This document shows positions 55,604-64,000 of a stretch of DNA of 64,000 nt, piece by piece. The position numbers and the translations under genes are program-made. The notes under the pieces were generated by a model that did not search any database, was not told the DNA's origin, and worked only from the letters and a program-made list of their open reading frames with translations. How positions within the stretch are numbered: position 1 is the first letter of the stretch; each line of letters begins with the position of its first letter. The stretch comes from Bartonella sp. M0283 (GTDB taxonomy: Bacteria > Pseudomonadota > Alphaproteobacteria > Rhizobiales > Rhizobiaceae): contig NZ_JACFSK010000001.1 of the NCBI RefSeq assembly GCF_016100455.1, forward strand, positions 806,001-870,000, read 5' to 3'.

Positions 55604-57649
55604 ATGGCGACCATAAGGAAACCCTTAACCACAACTCAAATCATAATTTTGATTATATTGGCGATATTGGGAGCTTTCTCATTGGGCTATATCGCGCTTC
55701 AACGGGGCGAAGCAATCAACGCCATGTGGATTGTTGTGGCGGCAGTTTGTGTATATCTGGTTGCCTACCGGATTTACGGGATTTTCATATCCAATGTTGT
55801 TTTAAAAGCGGATAGCACGCGTATGACACCGGCCTATCGACGCAATGATGGGCTCGATTACGTTCCCACAGACGAAAAAATTCTTTTTGGACATCACTTT
55901 GCAGCGATAGCGGGAGCAGGGCCTCTAGTGGGGCCGGTACTTGCAGCACAAATGGGCTATCTACCGGGGCTCTTGTGGATTCTAGCCGGATGTGTTCTGG
56001 CAGGTGCCGTTCAGGATTTTATGGTCTTGTTTATTTCGACACGGCGCGATGGACGTTCACTCGGCGAGCTGGTTCGTGAAGAAATGGGGGATGTTGCAGG
56101 TGTAATAGCGTTGATTGCCTGTTTCATGATTATGATCATCATCCTCGGCGTGTTGGCAATGGTGGTTGTAAAGGCTTTAGCGGGAAGCCCTTGGGGAACA
56201 TACACAGTCGGTTTCACTATTCCTCTTGCCTTTTTTATGGGAATATATCTGCGCTTCATCCGGCCCGGGAGAATAGGTGAAGTTTCTGTCATCGGTCTTG
56301 TCCTGCTTCTCTTTGGCATTGTGTCAGGTGGATGGATAAAAGATAGTTCTTATGCAACATGGTTCAATTATGAAGCAACAACCTTAACGCTGATGATAAT
56401 CATTTATGGATTTATTGCAGCGGTTTTACCTGTCTGGTTATTGCTTGCACCGCGCGATTACCTGTCTACTTTCCTTAAAATCGGAACGATTGTTGCTCTT
56501 GCAATTGGTATTGTTGTTGTCCGGCCGATGCTTGAAATGCCGGCTTTAACCAAATATGTCGACGGCTCCGGACCAGTTTGGGGTGGTAACCTCTTTCCAT
56601 TTCTTTTTATCACAATTGCCTGCGGGGCGGTCTCGGGTTTTCATGCTCTCATTTCATCGGGAACGACACCGAAAATGTTGGCCAATGAAGACCAAGCCTG
56701 TTTCATTGGCTACGGTGGCATGTTGATGGAATCTTTTGTTGCCATCATGGCGCTGATTGCTGCCAGCGTCATCAATCCCGGGGTCTATTTTTCAATGAAT
56801 GCACCTTTGAGTGTGCTTCTTCCGTCTGGAACCGGCGATCTTGTGCAATCGGCTGCAACGGTTGTCTCCGGATGGGGTTTTCAGGTCACACCTGAAATGT
56901 TGACAAATATTGCAAACGAAGTGGGCGAAAAATCCATCATTGCCAAAACAGGCGGTGCGCCTACCCTTGCTGTGGGGATGGCTCATATTTTGCATAATGC
57001 CTTAGGCGGTTGGATGAGCATGTCTTTCTGGTATCATTTTGCAATTTTGTTTGAAGCATTGTTTATCTTGACAGCGGTTGATGCCGGTACACGTTCGGCC
57101 CGTTTTATGCTTCAGGATCTCCTTGGTATTTTGGTTCCGCATATGCGCAAAACAGACAATCTTTTCGCCAATTTGATAGCTACTGCACTGGTTGTTTTGA
57201 TGTGGGGATATTTTGTTTACCAAGGTGCGGTCGATCCTAAGGGCGGCATATATTCGCTTTGGCCGTTATTCGGTATCGCAAATCAAATGCTTGCGGCTGT
57301 CGCGCTCCTGCTTTGTGCTGTTGTGTTGTTTAAAATGAAACAGCAACGTTATGCCTGGGTGGCGATCGTTCCGGCAGCATGGTTGTTCATCTGTACAATG
57401 ACAGCAGGTTGGCAGAAAGTGTTTGATGCCAAGCTCAGCTTTTTTGTTGCAGCCGGAAAAGCAGCTAACAAACAATTGGCAGTTGGTAATTATATCAACG
57501 GTATCTTGACGGCATTATTTATGGTTGTCGTTATTGCTTTAACCTTATTCGCGATCAGATCGGCCTTAAAGTCATTGAAAAGCGATAAACCCACTGTACA
57601 TGAAACGCCTTATGAACCGTTTCCTTCTGAACCTATTAAGGTCAGATAA
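55604..57649 (+). CDS. cstA: Carbon starvation protein CstA (peptide/pyruvate transporter)
   Basis: 681 residues, about 16 membrane helices, full length for CstA. Diagnostic stretches: YRIYGIFISNVVLKADSTRM, FGHHFAAIAGAGPLVGPVLA, VQDFMVLFISTRRDGRSLGE, VSGFHALISSGTTPKMLANE and AVDAGTRSARFMLQDLLG. Imports peptides or pyruvate into the cell under starvation. Preceded by AGGAGGGG and followed 77 bases later by its usual partner ybdD. In some bacteria a sensor kinase pair controls it; none is present here. Confidence 0.96.
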   Translation: MATIRKPLTTTQIIILIILAILGAFSLGYIALQRGEAINAMWIVVAAVCVYLVAYRIYGIFISNVVLKADSTRMTPAYRRNDGLDYVPTDEKILFGHHFAAIAGAGPLVGPVLAAQMGYLPGLLWILAGCVLAGAVQDFMVLFISTRRDGRSLGELVREEMGDVAGVIALIACFMIMIIILGVLAMVVVKALAGSPWGTYTVGFTIPLAFFMGIYLRFIRPGRIGEVSVIGLVLLLFGIVSGGWIKDSSYATWFNYEATTLTLMIIIYGFIAAVLPVWLLLAPRDYLSTFLKIGTIVALAIGIVVVRPMLEMPALTKYVDGSGPVWGGNLFPFLFITIACGAVSGFHALISSGTTPKMLANEDQACFIGYGGMLMESFVAIMALIAASVINPGVYFSMNAPLSVLLPSGTGDLVQSAATVVSGWGFQVTPEMLTNIANEVGEKSIIAKTGGAPTLAVGMAHILHNALGGWMSMSFWYHFAILFEALFILTAVDAGTRSARFMLQDLLGILVPHMRKTDNLFANLIATALVVLMWGYFVYQGAVDPKGGIYSLWPLFGIANQMLAAVALLLCAVVLFKMKQQRYAWVAIVPAAWLFICTMTAGWQKVFDAKLSFFVAAGKAANKQLAVGNYINGILTALFMVVVIALTLFAIRSALKSLKSDKPTVHETPYEPFPSEPIKVR

Positions 57650-57726
57650 AAGAGGTGGGTACAAACAACGTTATGGCGTTACCAGAAGGTAGCGCTATAA
57701 CGGTATAATAGTGGAGGATGCTGAAT

Positions 57727-57924
57727 ATGTGCTTGAATTTTCTTAGTGTTGGCAAGTTTCTTGGTCAAACAGCGAAGTTGATGGTCGGGGTACCCGATTA
57801 TGACACTTACGTTCAACATATGAAGAATGTTCATCCCGACCAGACGCCTATGTCTTATAATGATTTTTTCCGGGAACGTCAGGAAGCGAGATATGGGGGG
57901 AAGGGTGGCTTTAAATGTTGTTGA
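57727..57924 (+). CDS. YbdD/YjiX family small protein (DUF466)
   Basis: 65 residues starting at ATG 57727, nine bases after GTGGAGG (an ATG at 57718 lies too close). Motifs [20 protein letters not shown] and [19 protein letters not shown] are the family core, ending in two cysteines. It accompanies CstA in most bacteria and is thought to be needed for its transport activity. Confidence 0.94.
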   Translation: MCLNFLSVGKFLGQTAKLMVGVPDYDTYVQHMKNVHPDQTPMSYNDFFRERQEARYGGKGGFKCC

Positions 57925-58655
57925 CGTTAACAGAAAAATGAAGGGGCTTAAGGTTTTTGTAAGAAAGCGATTAAAATTAGAGAATTCTGAAATCGCAGAA
58001 CTCAAAAGATTCGAATTATCTTGTTCTTTTTTTAAAGATGCGACCTATTGATTGGTCCGTTACATTTCATGTTGCTGTTCTTTATCGTGAACGGGGATAG
58101 GTCAATGATAGTTCTGCAAAGGTTTTGGATTTGAAACATAATCGGTTCGATAACTGAAACATAATTTGTTCGATAATACTTGGCTTTATGATTATGCCTT
58201 GAATTCGTTTGTCCTATTCAAGAAGCAAAATGCCCTTTTTTGCGCCCGCCAAATAGCTCATCGAAAAGGTAAGCACCCACGCGATTGAGGATGGGGGTTA
58301 ACTGGTTAACTGGCAGATTGGTTGCGAAGTTTTGATAAATAATAGAACATCGTCTGCCTTATGCTGAATTCTACGGGGCTGTTTCGATTTTTGGAATGTT
58401 TACAACCTGTTAAAATTCTAAACTTCTTCCTGCTTATTGATTTTGATGATCATATTACCCCGAAGTTGCTTGAGCTTGTTTTTCCGAAACGAGATATCAG
58501 TATTATTCGTTTTTATTCAGCGGCAAAAAGCTCGCTGGAACATCCAAACGAGCCATTTTGCAAAAACTTATTTCACAGATTACTATTTTTAAATCTCCGT
58601 GCACGAAACGTCAGTCCGGCAGAATTAAAGAAAGATGGGTAACTTCATTTTTCTA
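57925..58655. other. Intergenic region between ybdD and acvB
   Basis: 731 bases. Contains a 23-base near-perfect direct repeat at 58132-58177 and an 8-base tandem (GGTTAACT twice, 58296-58311). A 93-codon ORF at 58361 has no ribosome-binding site and is not recognised. Confidence 0.55.
58132..58177. repeat. Two tandem 23-base near-identical repeats
   Basis: TGAAACATAATCGGTTCGATAA and TGAAACATAATTTGTTCGATAA lie head to tail (units 58132-58154 and 58155-58177), differing at three positions. Confidence 0.9.
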
Positions 58656-60071
58656 TCAGTTTGATGACTTATGGTCATCTTTTTCTGCCTGTATCTTGTC
58701 AATCAAAATTGCATGAAGAGATTTTGCGAGGCTTTTATAATCTTCATCAAAATGATGTCCTCCAGGCAGTTTTAAACGTTTCATTGCATCAAGGGCAGGA
58801 TCTGTACAAGCGGTATCATCTTCATCCTCGCCATAGACACAGACTGTTTTTTCTGCAGGCATATATTCCATCTGATCAAGCACAGGCGTGTCACCTGAAC
58901 CGCCGAGCCAACCATCAATGGAAATCTGAAAATCCGCTGTTTTGGACAAGCCCATGAGTGCTATCATAACCGTTTGATCTTTGACCGTTTCATCAAGCAC
59001 TTGCCAAGCAAACGGTAAAACATCCGCTCCGAAAGAATAGCCGAACAGTGCAACCGGTAACCGTTGTTCGGGGTCAGCCTCTTGAACAAGTTGCTCTATA
59101 TCTTTGGCAATTTCTTCCGGTGTGCGTGTGCTCCAGAAATAACGTAACGAGTCGATGCCGATCACATGAATGTCCTGGCTCTGCAAAAGATCGCCAATTT
59201 CCATATCGATATCACGCCAACCGCCATCGCCAGAGAAGAAAATAACCAGTGCTTTTGCGGGGTTTTTGGACGGCATATCAATAATGGGCAGGTCGGCATC
59301 CGCCGCATCGCGAATAGCATAATCAAGTGCTGTATCAACAGTTTCCTTCATCCGCGATTCAAAAGCCGGGTCCTTGATGATTGCGGCAACTTTATCTCGT
59401 GCCGCCTGCTTTACGTCATTACCGGCCAATGAATTACTGATAATCGTCACCGGAGAGGGGACTTTTACACCTGTTTCATAACTATAGCCGCCGTCGGGCA
59501 TTTTTGTTGCGTCAGCCTCTTCCGTGCAGGAAGGTAACCGTGTGTGCGACGATTGCGACGGATCGAGGACTACTGTGCCGGCTAATGTATTTTCCGGAGA
59601 ATCGGCCGCTGCTGCATAGGAAACCGTGCCTCCTTCACCTATTCCCACCACAACAGGATGAAAATAGACGTCAAGATCCAACCGGCGCAAAATGTCTTTT
59701 GAAAGAGCTTCCAGATCGGATACGAGATAAACACAGTCGCCATCTTCTTTATCCAGTTCCTCGCGCCAGTTATCAAAATTGACAGATGCCACAATAAGGT
59801 TCCGTTTCAGCAATGCCGCAGTCATATCTGTTTCCCGTGTTTTTGGACCACCGGTATCGGAAACGAGTATAACAAGACCTCTGATATCTCCTTGCGGCAA
59901 ATAAACCGGTATATCTGTGAAACGTTCTCCTTCTGCATAAACAACAGGAGATGTGGAGCCGATGAAACTGGCCCATAGCCGGTTAACCTTGCCCCGATGC
60001 AAAACACCATAAGCAGCGGCTGCAATAATAAAAACGGCCAAGACCAATAAAATTATACGTCGGATTGTCAT
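58656..60071 (-). CDS. acvB: AcvB/VirJ family lysyl-phosphatidylglycerol hydrolase
   Basis: 471 residues, periplasmic. Signal peptide (MTIRRIILLVLAVFIIAAAA), then two alpha/beta-hydrolase-like halves. The N-terminal half has VVVGIGEGGTVSYAAAADSP with a degenerate nucleophile elbow; the C-terminal half has LVIFFSGDGGWRDIDMEIGD, IGIDSLRYFWSTRTPEEIA and a Ser nucleophile in VALFGYSFGADVLPFAW. In Agrobacterium AcvB removes the lysyl group from lysyl-PG made by LpiA/MprF. Its start overlaps the mprF stop by 4 bases, so the two antagonistic activities are co-expressed. Confidence 0.93.
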   Translation of the reverse strand: MTIRRIILLVLAVFIIAAAAYGVLHRGKVNRLWASFIGSTSPVVYAEGERFTDIPVYLPQGDIRGLVILVSDTGGPKTRETDMTAALLKRNLIVASVNFDNWREELDKEDGDCVYLVSDLEALSKDILRRLDLDVYFHPVVVGIGEGGTVSYAAAADSPENTLAGTVVLDPSQSSHTRLPSCTEEADATKMPDGGYSYETGVKVPSPVTIISNSLAGNDVKQAARDKVAAIIKDPAFESRMKETVDTALDYAIRDAADADLPIIDMPSKNPAKALVIFFSGDGGWRDIDMEIGDLLQSQDIHVIGIDSLRYFWSTRTPEEIAKDIEQLVQEADPEQRLPVALFGYSFGADVLPFAWQVLDETVKDQTVMIALMGLSKTADFQISIDGWLGGSGDTPVLDQMEYMPAEKTVCVYGEDEDDTACTDPALDAMKRLKLPGGHHFDEDYKSLAKSLHAILIDKIQAEKDDHKSSN

Positions 60072-62692
60072 TTGCGTAAAAACTCCAGCGGGTTGCCGTT
60101 GATAAGTGTTGTGACATCAAAAAGAACTTTAGCAGTTTCAAAACCACCGGGGCAGATCAGATAATGCGGTGACCAAACCGGATCAAACTTATCCTTGAAC
60201 GCTTTCAAGCCATCAAAATGATAAAGATCACGTCCGCGCCGGTAAATAAAAGAGCCTATACGTTGCCATCTTGCTGCCAGACGGTTGGTCGACAGACCAG
60301 CGAGAGGAGCAGCTCCCAAATTGAACCACTGGAATCCTTGTTCTTTGCCATAAAGCAACAGATTGGCAAATAATGCATCCATCATAACTTTGGATACATT
60401 GGGCAGGTAACGCATCATATCGACTGTTATTTCATTTTTGTTACCACTTTTCCAGACATTGGCAAAAGCGACAATCTGATCATCTTTGGTCATGACGGCG
60501 ACATCGTAACGTTTTAAAAATTCGTCATTGAAATAACCGATTGAAAAACGTTTTTCAGCTCCGGATTTCGAGGCAAGCCACGTATCAGATACATGTCGCA
60601 GTGCTAACAAATGATTTTCTACTTCATTTGCCGGAATAATGGAAAACACCAAGCCCTCGCGGGTTGCTTTACGTTCAGCATAACGGAATGGTTGGCGTTT
60701 TGGCCCGTCAAGTGAAAAATCGGGGAGGTAGACTTTGGCGACCTCGCCCAACTTGATTGCGGTTAACCCCATATCGAGATAAAGCGGCAAATGACGCGGA
60801 CCTACACCGTAAAAAACAGTGCGCAAGGCTGCATCATCGGCATGTTTACGAAATTCCCAAGCGAGATCGTTAAAAACCTTTTCGTCATTGCTTACGGGTT
60901 CACCTAAAGCAATCAAGCTACCACCGGATTTACTGTACATAATAAAGCCGTCCTCGTTAGGAGAAATCAGAAACTGTTTATCTCCAAGTAGCGCTAATGC
61001 AGTATCTGACAAAGGTGATTGGGCAACGAGCTTAGGGATACAATCAGGAATCGTTGTCGCGCGTTTTAACCGCTTGCGCAGTGGTCTATGGATAATATTG
61101 TAAAGCGCTGCAATAAAGATAACGGAAAATATGACAACGCTTGCCCTTAAAAAACGCGGTGCATTGGCGTTCCAGGCGAAGCTCCACCACAATTCATTTG
61201 AATATTCGACGTGACGGTAAACAAAAAAGCCAAGCCATATAACCGCACATGCAAAGGCGGCAATACTGGCAAGCCAACCCCAACTTATGGTCAAACCATT
61301 ATTCAATGGCCGACGATAAAACGAGCGTTTGAACCCCCATAAGATCAATGCAAATATGCACAGAATAGTTGCTTCTTCCCAATCAAGTCCTTTGGTCAGG
61401 CAGAAAACCGCACCTGCAAGCAAAAGGAAAATGGTAACAAACCATGCATTGACAAGGCGTCGCGCCAATCCGTAGGAAACAACGAGAAGTGTTACACCAA
61501 TAAGACTGGCAGCCAGATTCGACGTCTCGATAAAAATTAGTGGCAATATATCCGACAGGACATCAAGTCTTATCCGGCGCCCGGGAGTGACAACCGATAT
61601 CAACATTACGACACCGGCCAGAAAGGTCAGACCGGCCGATATGAACGGTATCATCGGTTCGATAATGCGCGAAACCTGTGCGGCACGTGCCGAAACACGT
61701 TTGCGTTGCCGGAACATTTCCCAGAATGCAATGCCGACAATTGCAATGACAAGCGGCAATATTGTGTAAATCAACCGGTAAGTCAAAAGAGCAGCCACAC
61801 CTTGTGCGTTTCCGGCAAGGCCCAAACCACCAATAAGAATGGCTTCAAAAGCGCCAAGGCCTCCCGGTGAATGGCTAACCACACCGATAACAATGGCAAC
61901 TGCGAAGACCAGATTGAAAGCGAGAAAACCGGTTTGTAAATCGGCAGGCATGAGCACATAAAGCGTGGCAGATGCAGAGGTAATATCAACCAGACCCGCA
62001 AAAATTTGCATCAAAGCGCCGCGGGAACCAGGAAGTTTCAAAGAAAGCGGGCCAATTTTCAGCTCTCTTGCTCCGCCGTAAAGCCACAATATCAAGGCAA
62101 TCAATATGAGAATAATGGCGATGCCGGCAATCCTGTCAGCCGTTAAATTTAAGGTGCCAAGAAGGGGAAGATTTTCAGGTTCGAACGCAAGCGCAAATCC
62201 GATAACGGTAAGCAAAGCAAACCACATTGAAAACCAGGACATGCTGATGATACGCCCGATATCGGCAAGACCGACACCTTCTCCCGCATAAACGCGGTAA
62301 CGGAGTGCTCCTCCGGTAAGAAAGGAAAAACCGAGAGCATTGGATACAGCATAACCGGCAGATCCAGCGAGAGCAGCGACCGGCATTGTGATTTTACCAG
62401 GTGCTATTGTGCGAGCCGCTACGACATCATAAAGCGCAATGCCGCAAAAACTTAGCGCGGTGAAGAACAATGCAAGCAATAATGTTGGTGTTGTATAACT
62501 TTTGAAAGCCTCGATTGTGTCGTGTCTGGAAGTCGTTTTCAAAAGTTCCCAGAGAACAAAAAATGAAATTGCAGCGATTGTCAGTCCTAATAACGGAACA
62601 ATCGATGTTTTTGCCAGATGCAAAAGGCGCGAGGGCTGCTTGCGAGCGTTTTTGTCAACGGTGTTCTCGTTCAGTTCATTTTCGCTTGTCAT
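60068..62692 (-). CDS. mprF: Phosphatidylglycerol lysyltransferase MprF/LpiA
   Basis: 874 residues. N-terminal about 545 residues hold roughly 14 membrane helices (flippase plus synthase scaffold, with SHSPGGLGAFEAILIGGLGL and SWFSMWFALLTVIGFAL). The C-terminal about 320 residues form the cytosolic DUF2156 aminoacyl-transferase domain (SKSGGSLIALGEPVSNDEKV, GVGPRHLPLYLDMGL, AVMTKDDQIVAFANVW, WFNLGAAPLAGLS). It transfers Lys from Lys-tRNA to phosphatidylglycerol, reducing membrane negative charge and helping resist cationic peptides and acid. First gene of an operon with acvB, as in rhizobia (lpiA-atvA). Confidence 0.95.
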   Translation of the reverse strand: MTSENELNENTVDKNARKQPSRLLHLAKTSIVPLLGLTIAAISFFVLWELLKTTSRHDTIEAFKSYTTPTLLLALFFTALSFCGIALYDVVAARTIAPGKITMPVAALAGSAGYAVSNALGFSFLTGGALRYRVYAGEGVGLADIGRIISMSWFSMWFALLTVIGFALAFEPENLPLLGTLNLTADRIAGIAIILILIALILWLYGGARELKIGPLSLKLPGSRGALMQIFAGLVDITSASATLYVLMPADLQTGFLAFNLVFAVAIVIGVVSHSPGGLGAFEAILIGGLGLAGNAQGVAALLTYRLIYTILPLVIAIVGIAFWEMFRQRKRVSARAAQVSRIIEPMIPFISAGLTFLAGVVMLISVVTPGRRIRLDVLSDILPLIFIETSNLAASLIGVTLLVVSYGLARRLVNAWFVTIFLLLAGAVFCLTKGLDWEEATILCIFALILWGFKRSFYRRPLNNGLTISWGWLASIAAFACAVIWLGFFVYRHVEYSNELWWSFAWNANAPRFLRASVVIFSVIFIAALYNIIHRPLRKRLKRATTIPDCIPKLVAQSPLSDTALALLGDKQFLISPNEDGFIMYSKSGGSLIALGEPVSNDEKVFNDLAWEFRKHADDAALRTVFYGVGPRHLPLYLDMGLTAIKLGEVAKVYLPDFSLDGPKRQPFRYAERKATREGLVFSIIPANEVENHLLALRHVSDTWLASKSGAEKRFSIGYFNDEFLKRYDVAVMTKDDQIVAFANVWKSGNKNEITVDMMRYLPNVSKVMMDALFANLLLYGKEQGFQWFNLGAAPLAGLSTNRLAARWQRIGSFIYRRGRDLYHFDGLKAFKDKFDPVWSPHYLICPGGFETAKVLFDVTTLINGNPLEFLRK

Positions 62693-62887
62693 TTTTATCC
62701 TTTTAAACCGTTGGTCAATGCGCCTATCGGGACTGTTTGGAACCAGTATTGCAAAACTCTATGGATTTAATTTGTCATATTTATACGAAGGAACAGATTT
62801 TTATAAGTGTAGCTTTTCGTAAGGTTGAAGGTTTTCATTGAGATCAATATAGGATAGAACTGTTACAAAATTTACGGAACGAGACAG

Positions 62888-63676
62888 TTGTTTTCAGAAT
62901 TATCGACATTCGGGGTATTTTTAGGCGGCGCACTATCATTTTTATCGCCTTGTGTATTGCCGCTGGTGCCTCCTTATCTATGCTATATGGCCGGTGTTAG
63001 CGTCGAAGATTTTCGCAATAGCGACATGCAAAACAAACAGCCCGTCCGTCTAGCATTGTTTGCAGCGGCAATCGCCTTTTCATTGGGCTTTTCAACAGTT
63101 TTTATCGCACTGGGTGCAACAGCCAGCACCGTCGGGCATTTTATCGGTCAATATCGTGACATATTGGCGATGGTTGCCGGGATTATTATTATAATCTTCG
63201 GACTTAATTTTTTAGGTGTATTCAGAATCGGAATTCTCGCGCGGGAAGTTCGCTTCCAGACGAGAAAAACACCGGCGGGCCCATTGGGTGCCTACATTAT
63301 TGGTCTGGCGTTTGCTTTTGGATGGACACCCTGTGTAGGACCGGTCCTTGGACCGATTCTTACTTTTGCCGGATCAAAAGAATCGGTTGGTGAAGGCGCA
63401 TTACTGCTCGGTATATATTCGCTCGGTCTTGCTATTCCTTTTATTCTGGCGGCCTTGTTTTCAAACTTCTTTATGTGGTTTTTAAGCTCGTTCAGAATGC
63501 ATTTGGGAAAAGTCGAAAAGATCATCGGTATATTGTTAATTATCGCCGGTATCCTTTTTTTAACCGGCGATATGCAAAATGTTTCATTCTGGTTGTTGGA
63601 AAAATTTCCGTCTTTGAGCAGTGTCGAAGCATTGGGCTGGTCGGACATTGTCGATTTTTTCCGTAATCTCTTTTGA
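62888..63676 (+). CDS. ccdA: Cytochrome c biogenesis / thiol-disulfide transporter CcdA
   Basis: 262 residues with six membrane helices, starting at TTG 62888. Two cysteine blocks typical of Ccd[20 protein letters not shown] and [19 protein letters not shown]. It shuttles reducing equivalents to the periplasm, needed for heme attachment to cytochromes c, such as the three-heme protein of this window. The start follows a weak ribosome-binding site (GAACGAGAC); glmU begins 15 bases after its stop. Confidence 0.93.
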   Translation: MFSELSTFGVFLGGALSFLSPCVLPLVPPYLCYMAGVSVEDFRNSDMQNKQPVRLALFAAAIAFSLGFSTVFIALGATASTVGHFIGQYRDILAMVAGIIIIIFGLNFLGVFRIGILAREVRFQTRKTPAGPLGAYIIGLAFAFGWTPCVGPVLGPILTFAGSKESVGEGALLLGIYSLGLAIPFILAALFSNFFMWFLSSFRMHLGKVEKIIGILLIIAGILFLTGDMQNVSFWLLEKFPSLSSVEALGWSDIVDFFRNLF

Positions 63677-63690
63677 GGATTAAAGGGCAA

Positions 63691-64000
63691 ATGATTAACC
63701 GTAGCTGTCTCTCAATAATTCTAGCAGCAGGCGAAGGCACGAGAATGAAATCGGATTTGCCGAAGGTGCTGCATAAAATTGCCGGTTTGCCTTTGGTTTG
63801 CCACGTCGTTCGGCAAGTTCAGGCACTTGAAAATAGTGAAATAGCAGTTGTTGTCGGGAAGGGAGCCGAAGAGGTATCTTCGGTAGTGAGAGACTTTTCC
63901 AAAAGTGCCCGTATATATGTTCAAAAAGAAAGACTTGGAACTGCGCATGCGGCACTGGCAGCACGCGAAATGCTGGCGAAAAATTTTGACGATATATTGA
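63691..64000 (+). CDS. glmU: GlmU, N-acetylglucosamine-1-P uridyltransferase, 5' part
   Basis: Start of GlmU, truncated by the right edge; the frame is open for 103 codons to base 64000. The N-terminal nucleotidyl-transferase signature [20 protein letters not shown] is complete, followed by [30 protein letters not shown]. The start ATG follows AAAGGG with proper spacing. Makes UDP-GlcNAc for peptidoglycan and lipid A. Confidence 0.95.
   Translation, partial: MINRSCLSIILAAGEGTRMKSDLPKVLHKIAGLPLVCHVVRQVQALENSEIAVVVGKGAEEVSSVVRDFSKSARIYVQKERLGTAHAALAAREMLAKNFDDIL

Noticed and set aside
58361..58642. 93-codon ORF between ybdD and acvB
   Set aside because: No Shine-Dalgarno, abnormal composition, no recognisable motif; could be a relic, but unsupported.

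Overview
The window is chromosomal DNA of an alphaproteobacterium of the order Rhizobiales (Hyphomicrobiales). Low-to-mid 40s GC by eye, the CckA sensor kinase, HdaA, the ETC complex I accessory subunit, the IscU-like/YidD pair, folE-hisI and the MprF-AcvB pair all fit Bartonellaceae/Brucellaceae. Intact amino-acid biosynthesis genes (hom, ilvE, hisI) argue against a strongly reduced blood-borne Bartonella and fit a gut-associated, larger-genome relative. This assignment is inference from gene content; no species is claimed.

Layout. 0-9.1 kb: 3' end of cckA, a branched-chain amino-acid binding protein, a lysozyme-fold lipoprotein, purMN, a PerM-type permease with hdaA, an SH3 protein, tRNA-Pro, the complex I subunit and tRNA-Arg. 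9.1-17.5 kb is the accessory part: a heme-monooxygenase-like ABM protein, a remnant of an oxidative pentose or hydroxyproline pathway (aldehyde dehydrogenase, a previously hidden 43-codon ORF, a 5'-truncated DHDPS-family pseudogene), then an AT-rich insert holding a thymidylate-synthase-like enzyme paired with a helical protein that resembles the aGPT-pyrophosphorylase family, plus a HigB-like/ImmA-type toxin-antitoxin pair, and 1.4 kb of decayed DNA up to tRNA-Glu. 17.5-25.2 kb: M15-peptidase lipoprotein, aminotransferase-hom-glpX, ilvE. 26-39 kb: a giant SPOR protein, argS, dgt, erpA, thrS, yidD, an IscU-like scaffold, folE-hisI and tRNA-Leu. 39-46.6 kb: a HlyD / double-ATPase / permease exporter followed by a DUF900 hydrolase and a secreted protein. 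47-52.4 kb: tRNA-Ala and an anaerobic S- or N-oxide respiration operon (triheme cytochrome, torD, torA) with a perfect FNR-type box upstream. 53.5-64 kb: Zn alcohol dehydrogenase, cstA-ybdD, acvB-mprF, ccdA and the 5' end of glmU.

The most promising candidate for an undescribed system is the two-gene module at 12.66-14.66 kb. The TS-like enzyme keeps the catalytic Cys and the phosphate-binding Arg-Ser-x-Asp block, but has Asp where thymidylate synthase has the dUMP-selecting Asn, the change known from dCMP hydroxymethylases. Its partner looks like a base-hypermodification enzyme. Together they could make a modified cytosine nucleotide. The second notable system is the TorA-family operon, whose electron donor appears to be a chimera of a diheme dehydrogenase-type cytochrome and a TorC-like C-terminal heme domain.

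Functional themes are housekeeping biosynthesis, envelope modification (lysyl-phosphatidylglycerol synthesis and hydrolysis, lipoproteins, SPOR protein), oxygen-dependent switching of respiration, and one recently acquired nucleotide-modification/toxin-antitoxin insert that truncated a catabolic gene.
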